This document shows positions 58,386 through 64,000 of a stretch of 64,000 nt of DNA, in pieces. The notes beneath the pieces are model-generated. The model saw nothing but the letters and a program-made list of their open reading frames with translations. It searched no databases and was not told the DNA's origin. Source of the DNA: Hypericum androsaemum (lineage: Eukaryota > Streptophyta > Magnoliopsida > Malpighiales > Hypericaceae); the NCBI GenBank assembly GCA_963995505.1, contig OZ023184.1, forward strand, positions 7,518,308 through 7,582,307. The letters are read 5' to 3'. Position numbers and translations under genes: made by a program. Position 1 is the stretch's first letter; every line of letters starts with the position of its first letter.

Positions 58386-58920
58386 GTCAACTATGCGACG
58401 AAAATTGGATACGTAATATTTGGAATTCTAAATCATTTTTTATCGTATTCTGATGAAAGATCTTGAATCGTTGTTTACGACCAAACAAGAACCTTGGCAC
58501 TCGAGAAGACTTTTAATATTCACATCAGAATTAGCCGGAAGAAGAAAATGAGTCGCATGAAAATTTGAGATTAGGTGTTTAAGGAGTAAAGAACATTACA
58601 AATGTAAAAAATAATACCGAAATAGATGTTCCAAAATAGAGTACAATCATATTCAACTTATAACAAATATTAAAAAAACTCAGAGATCGTAGGAAATAAT
58701 AAAAGAAGCGCATGATCCACGAAATAAGGGTCATTTTTTCTTGCATAAATTCTGGCAGTTGGGCCACGTGATGTTAGGTAAGGTTTTGCACTGATATTTT
58801 ATTTCGGCCACCAAAACCCTATTCTGTAAACCGCTGCTTTCATCTTCGTACACTAACAGTGTGAGGTCTTATTTTATTGTTTCATATATAATACTTTTTT
58901 TTGCAAATTTTACGTACGTC
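58386..58920. other. Intergenic, no gene seen
   Basis: AT-rich, with no supported frame. It ends TACGTACGTC just before the outer TIR element. Confidence 0.5.
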
Positions 58921-59459
58921 TAGGACTGTGCAATTGGTATACACCAAACTAAAATACCAAATACTAAATATGTCGAATGCCAAAATTAAAAAAACTAATA
59001 CCGATGCGGAACAAAAATTATTTCGGTATCATACAGAATATCGAATTAAAATTTCTGTATTATACCGATAATTCCAAAAATATCGAAATTCGATTACCAA
59101 AAAAATGCAGAAACAACATCATCTTAAATTAACCTATAATTCATAAGCAACATTTTTCAGCCAATACATTGTCTTTTCTTTTGTACAAGAAAAGATCAAC
59201 CACGGAAATAATAAAAATCACCAATATGAAGATGCTGTCAAGTAAAAGTGTAAAATCAACCACGGAAACATGCCTAAATCCTTAATTATTTAGTAGTAGC
59301 AGAAAAACATGCCTAAATCCTAGGTAAAATATTAATTCGAAAAATCTCTAATTTTTAAAACCCTCATTTATTTTTGCAACAAACCCTAATTTATTTAAAA
59401 TATGAAGAGGCCGAGAAGGATGGTGGTGCGAGCATCGAAATGGCTAAGAGGGGTGGTGG

Positions 59460-61025
59460 CAGGGGCGGAGCCAAAAAAATTTGGGGAGTGGGGGCAATAT
59501 AAATTTTTTTAAAAAGTTCAACGTATGTAATTACAACATTTATAATTGTCCTCTACGATTACTCACGCATTAAAATCGCTCCATAATAGCTACATTGTCA
59601 ATACAATCAAATACGTCTTTCTCGATATATGTAATTAAACAATCATGTAGCAATTGATCTTCCATCTTGTTGCAAAGATAAGTTTTCAAAATATTCATGA
59701 CAGAAAAGGCTCTATCAATACTTGCAGTTGCAACCGGCAATATCAAAGCTAATTTCAGAAGCCGAAATACCATAGAATAAATGAGATCTCTTTGTGTTTG
59801 CACCAACTTCTAAGTCAAAATATCGAACCTCTTTGTATCATAAAATTCATCATTAGATCTCATTTCAGCAATATCATTATCCAACTGACTATCCAGTGTC
59901 AAGATATCCAATGACGAAACGTCACGTCGATAAAACTTAGTCAGACCAATCAATTTTTTCTTATCAAAAGCAGCAAATAATTTATTCAGACTAAAACATG
60001 CCACACCAAGAAGTAATTCAGTGTTGATCTCAGTAAATCGACTATTTAATTCCTGAAGCTACGTATCTATAATTGCATAGAAAATATCAACTTGATAATG
60101 GTGCAGATTAGTAACCTGAAAATTTTTGCGCCGAGATCTTCCACTTGGCTGAAACATATGTTCTATATGTGGAACAATAATATCACGTTTTGTGCAAAAT
60201 ACTGAAGCTTTTAATAGCAAAGAAGTCCACCTTGTATCTCTTAAATCTTGCAACCTTTGTTTTGATACTTTTACTAGTGTCATGGCTCCAGCAATATTTT
60301 AATCCTTTCATTGTAAAGTCTGTGATAATTCGTTGGTAATTCCTAATATGCTCTTCATAAGATAAAAACTGAATATAAAGTCAAATGATTGAAGTGACTC
60401 CAATAGAGAATTAGCTTCAACTCATTGAATAGATTCAGTTCCATCCTCAGCTATGATATGGAATACCTTTATTAGAAAGTTGAAGAAAATTTATTAGCTT
60501 TTGTGCATGCATAAATAATTAATAATAATAAATTACTTAAAGATATAGGAATTAATTAATATAAAAATATCTCATTTTCTAGTTCTTCTTCGACATTTCC
60601 TAACCCTTCTTTTATTTTTTCTTTTTAGTGAAACCCTTTGATTTTCTCTTTCTTTTTAGCGTGAGTTTGATTTTTTTTATTTTCTATTTGCTTGCGTGGG
60701 GGGTGTGTGCGTTTGCTTTTAATTTTTCTATTATGTGTTTGTCTGCGTGGGCCACTGGGCTGGACTAGGTAGGTAGGTACTATCTTTTTAATTTTTTTAG
60801 TTGATTGCTTTATTATTTATGGTAGTATAGTTAGACTAATTAATATCATATAATATATATTAAAAGATTAAGGAATGCCTAAATTTTTTTAAGATTTGGT
60901 TTCAATTTTTAGGTTGATTAATTTTTTAGTGGGGTCAATTTCTAATTTTAGTAGGGACATACATTAAAAAAATATACCTAGTTATCAAACAAAAAAAATT
61001 AAGGTTAAACGTCCCTCCGCCCCTG
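59460..61025 (-). mobile_element. hAT element with 8-bp target duplication
   Basis: The ends are CAGGGGCGGAG at 59460 and CTCCGCCCCTG at 61025, perfect inverted repeats of 11 bp. GGTGGTGG lies directly outside both ends (59452-59459 and 61026-61033), a perfect 8-bp target duplication diagnostic of hAT elements. The minus strand carries part of a transposase. At 1.57 kb it is shorter than a complete hAT, so it is an internally deleted copy. Confidence 0.9.
59570..60283 (-). pseudogene. hAT (ZMYM1-like) transposase fragment
   Basis: Three successive minus-strand frames: 60283-60059 (LRDTRWTSLLLKASVF, the R-W signature of the hAT core), 60004-59810, and 59806-59570. The last contains LALILPVATASIDRAFSVMN and is the hAT dimerisation domain. 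A stop at 59807-59809 and a break near 60040 divide them. The N-terminal TTF zinc finger and much of the catalytic core are absent. Confidence 0.85.
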
Positions 61026-61530
61026 GGTGGTGGCAACATGGGGGCGGACCAGAGATGGTGGTACCGTGGTGGTTTGGGATTGGAAGCTCTTCTCTGTCTT
61101 CACTCTTCGTTTGTTTCTACTTTTTAGGAGGAGGATGGGGTTAAGTTGCGACTAAGAGAGAGGAGGGTGAGAAATTTCCTTATATTAATTAATGGCAAAA
61201 TTTTATATTAGTACCTCGGTATTTTTGATATTATGGTTTAATACAGGTATTTACCGAATTTCTAGCCAATACAAAAATTCACTGAAATTTCTCAAAAGTT
61301 TATGCTGAATTATATCCCGAATACCGATCTCGAAATTCTGAATACTGAAAAAATATGAAAGATACCGAATATCATTTGCACACCCCTAATACGTCAGAAT
61401 TGAAGATCAACGTACTCAGAAAAAAAATTAAACTAGTTCGTGGTCGCCGAATGAGGACAAATTTTTTATTACTAGTTTGTGGTTACCTCGGCTGTGGATT
61501 GGGTCCGGAGTGAAGAAAATATTCCGGACG

Positions 61531-61871
61531 GTTTGGAGTGAAGGGGGGACCGCACTGGCATGTGCTATCTATGATACCGGCATGCCCCGGTTACGATACC
61601 GGCATGCGCCGTTATGTGATACTGGCCTTTGTTTTTGTGACAACGACATGTCCCATTTATGATACTGGCACACATAGTTTTTTTCATTTTGATCCCTATA
61701 TTTTAGTATATTTGCAAAAAAGTCATACTGGCATTTTCCGTTTACGATACCGATTTGTCCCGGTTACGATACTGGCATGCGCCATTATGTGATACCGGTG
61801 TGTTCCTTTTATTTTGATCCTGGTATTTTTAGCATTTTTGAAAAAGGCTCCCGCGTGTGTTCACTCCAAAC
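61531..61871. repeat. Small inverted-repeat element made of GATACCGGCATG-like repeats
   Basis: A perfect 12-bp inverted pair, GTTTGGAGTGAA (61531-61542) and TTCACTCCAAAC (61860-61871), encloses about 320 bp with eight or more copies of GATAC(C/T)GGCATG or its variants, many followed by CCGGTTA or GCCGTTA. GTTACCTC(G/A)GCT occurs on both sides (61470-61481 and 61873-61884). It resembles a short non-autonomous transposon with internal minisatellite sequence. Confidence 0.6.
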
Positions 61872-62530
61872 AGTTACCTCAGCTTTGTCTCCCTTTCAAA
61901 AAAAAATTCTCTGAAAAGAGAGTAGAGAAAACGATGTCCCATCGCAATGCAATGATACATTCAGAAAAAATTGTCCTCTAGGCAATGTTTTGATTTGTTT
62001 GCACACTTTCATTTGAAAAATATACAAAATCAGAAATCATATTTGAGAAAAGCATTCAAAATATGGAATACGTCTAATTCACTATTAAGATTCAAATTTA
62101 TATTTATTATTTTTTTTTAGATTTTTTTAGGGGTAAATACTTTATATCATTAATAAGGTACAAAAGCATACAGCGACATCCAAACATCTAAAACAACATC
62201 CTTACCCATCTAGCATGAGGTTCTATCCACCTGGAATCAGCTGTTTAGTACACAATGGTTCTCTCGCACCAAAGTACTAGATTACAGTCGCTGACTTCAT
62301 AGCTATGACACGGCTAGAACACGACCATTACGCAATGACCCCTTATACACCTCATACCAGCGTATTTCCTCACACATCCACCATTAGCCCACCCCTTCCC
62401 TAGAACTCTCTCTAGCCAACAAACTTGAAAGGGATACCTGTACCGAATCAAACGACCAGCACAATACACTCTCCTGCAAGCACACCTTTTCCAAACTATG
62501 TCTTACCTCGTTCGCCTCTCTATAAGTAAA

Positions 62531-62827
62531 CTAAAAACAGTGTGCCAATAGTCCTTGAGCCGCCTCCCTACAGTCCTCAACCACCAACCCTAAATCGCTT
62601 AGATCAGGCACGGATCTGAGAAGCGCCACTACAACAAGTAAGCAGTCCGTCTCAAAGATTACTTGCAAAAACCCTCTCGAAACCACCAACTCTACCCCCA
62701 GTAATATCCCAACCGCCTCTAACAATGTCGGATGTGCAATATGAGGCACCCTCTGAACCAACCCGCACATTAAGTTCCCACCATGATCCCTCACCAGCCA
62801 TCCCACTCCCGGATGCTTCCACTCCAC
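62531..62827 (-). pseudogene. LINE RNase H-like (RVT_3) domain
   Basis: The frame reads GVGWLVRDHGGNLMCGLVQ, then LLEAVGILLGVELVVSRGF and VIFETDCLLVV. This is the pattern D-x-x-G..., E-A-x-A-L/I..., E-x-D of the plant LINE RNase H domain. The first aspartate region is partly outside the frame. Confidence 0.8.
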
Positions 62828-63225
62828 CCTCTAACCTCTCTGGATGTCAAAACTCGCTGAGAGGCCAATATGAAATCCTGTCACAGCTTCACTGCCTCAC
62901 CTATTACCACCGATGACCTCTCTAGTGTTTCTCCTACAAACACAACACTATTGCACAGCTTCCAAATACCACACATCAGTGCCGCCTGCTGTCCCCTCTC
63001 CTCACCTTCAACTGCCCACCACAACTTCATGCAGGTACCCCCAAGGCTATTTTCCACCACCCCTAGTAAAACCACCCATGCCCAGTGCCATAAATTAATA
63101 GCCTTATAGGTACCTGCATGAAGTTGTGCCATCGGGCCCAATAACACCGATGCATTCCCCTACGATCACTCGAGGTACCCCAATAGAACCTACACAACTT
63201 CTTCTCAATCCGATCACAGGTGCCA

Positions 63226-63626
63226 TCAGGGACACAAAAAGTAACTCATCAAATATGTCATAATCGATAACAACGCTGATTTAATCAATGTCTCCCTACC
63301 AGTATGCGTCAGAAACCTCTCCTTGCATGTGCCCATCTTGGCTCCCACACTATCTTCTATCATGCCAAAAACCTCCTTCGTCGAATGACCAACCATCATA
63401 CGGATCTCCAAGTATGTGTCCACTCCCGCACCAATCTGAATACCCAGCACATGATGCAATCTCTCCTGATCCCCCCTTCAAGTACATTAGGACTGAACAT
63501 AATGCTACTTTGTTGCAGGTTCACCTTCTGTCCAGACGCCTTTTTATAGGAAGTTAAACAATTAATAATCGTCAGTAAAAAATAAGTGGGTGACCACAAG
63601 GGCCCCCCGAGCAACTCGAATGCCAT
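63226..63626 (-). pseudogene. LINE reverse transcriptase thumb region, two frames
   Basis: One frame (63626-63396) has SYKKASGQKVNLQQSSIMFS, matching the conserved ASGQKIN..KS block. The next (63459-63226) has MMVGHSTKEVFGMIEDSVG and TGRETLIKSALLSIMTYLMS, matching the Y-L-G-x-P-x-x-x-G-R-S-K...KEV-L-I-K block. A phase change lies near 63420. Confidence 0.85.
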
Positions 63627-63656
63627 ATAATAAGTGCCCCTCCTCTGCCTTCTTAA

Positions 63657-63986
63657 TTAGCACCCCAACCCCTCCACACACATGAGAAAAAGATATGGCG
63701 ACAGAGGGTCACCCTGCCTTAGTTCTCGTCCTGGGGAAAAATACTCGCATGTCTGACCATTTACCTGTACCGCATATCTCACCGACCTCACACGCCTCAT
63801 CATCAAGCACATAAATGGCACCTCAAATCCCAATGCCCCCATCATCTTTTCCATAAACTCCCACTCCACTCTGTCATAGGCTTTCATCATATCCAACTTA
63901 ATCTCATAAAAGCCTTTCCGACGCTCCCTCTTTTTCTTCAAGAAGTGGGACGTCTCAAAAGCCACCAAAGTAATGTATGTTATCAA
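63657..63986 (-). pseudogene. LINE reverse transcriptase palm fragment
   Basis: A 109-codon frame contains KLDMMKAYDRVEWEFM, with the first catalytic aspartate block, and GRELRQGDPLSPYLFLMC, the RQGDPLSP signature of LINE reverse transcriptases. The frame stops before the downstream catalytic (F/Y)xDD block. It continues beyond the window on its N-terminal side. Confidence 0.9.
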
Positions 63987-64000
63987 TCTTCCAGGGACAA

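Larger units (their letters stand above)
58921..61388. mobile_element. Outer TIR element, hAT-like, split by a second insertion
   Basis: The left end reads TAGGACTGTGCAATTGGTAT. The right end in reverse complement reads TAGGGGTGTGCAAATGATAT. The arms share further inverted text rich in ATACCGA and TTCGGTAT. TACGTC occurs at both flanks (58915-58920 and 61390-61395), though offset by one base, so the target duplication is imperfect. Ends of the form TAGGG-TGTGCAAA are common in plant hAT-like non-autonomous elements. No transposase of its own is seen outside the nested insertion. Confidence 0.6.
62111..64000 (-). mobile_element. LINE (L1-type) retrotransposon, runs off the window edge
   Basis: On the minus strand the coding order from 64000 down is reverse transcriptase, thumb, a broken zinc-binding region, RNase H and a 3' untranslated region. 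It ends in an A-rich tail (TTTTTTTTTAGATTTTTTTAGG on plus at 62111-62130). Frames change several times and part of the region between thumb and RNase H is missing, so it is inactive. The 5' part lies outside the window. Confidence 0.85.

Overview
The window looks like nuclear DNA of a flowering plant, most likely a eudicot. The genes have many GT-AG introns, the spacers are AT-rich, the proteins belong to plant-specific or plastid families, and plant Copia, LINE, Mutator-like and hAT elements lie between them. I saw no tRNA or rRNA gene, CRISPR array or bacterial operon. Species cannot be named from sequence alone.

Seven protein-coding genes are supported. From left to right: the alpha subunit of plastid acetyl-CoA carboxylase carboxyltransferase (CAC3, +, 9536-13564); a DET2-type steroid 5-alpha-reductase of brassinosteroid synthesis (-, 14785-15549); a two-domain mRNA capping enzyme (+, 17944-24290); DEX1, a secretory-pathway protein needed for pollen exine (+, 27883-32609); a small DUF962/Mpo1-like membrane protein (-, 33080-33415); histone H2A.X (+, 49849-50385); and a PHT4;1/ANTR1-like plastid anion transporter (-, 50699-55424). 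Exon boundaries were read by eye from GT-AG sites, and reading phase closes for every gene. CAC3/DET2, DEX1/DUF962 and H2A.X/PHT4;1 are tail-to-tail pairs. DET2 and the capping enzyme are head-to-head. The genes do not form one pathway.

Mobile DNA fills much of the rest. A short, internally deleted Copia element lies at 294-2227. Four related non-autonomous Mutator-like elements with about 200 bp terminal inverted repeats lie at 5359-6538, 8003-9072, 25223-26289 and 26396-27583. Three have perfect 9-bp target duplications, and the fourth carries a broken piece of a DEM/VID27-like gene. A young-looking 8-kb Copia element (35198-43188) has a perfect 5-bp target duplication but disabled coding regions. 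An older Copia element (44178-48931) has its reverse transcriptase/RNase H half inverted in place. LINE remnants lie near 43.8, 49, 56.4-57.0 and 62.1-64 kb. A hAT element with a perfect 8-bp target duplication (59460-61025) is nested in a second TIR element (58921-61388).

The most notable observations are the in-place inversion in the second Copia element, the captured DEM-like fragment, the variable array of G-boxes in the LTRs of the young Copia element, unexplained open frames in that element's long leader, and a graded minisatellite at 2666-3168. I found no clear previously undescribed multi-gene system.
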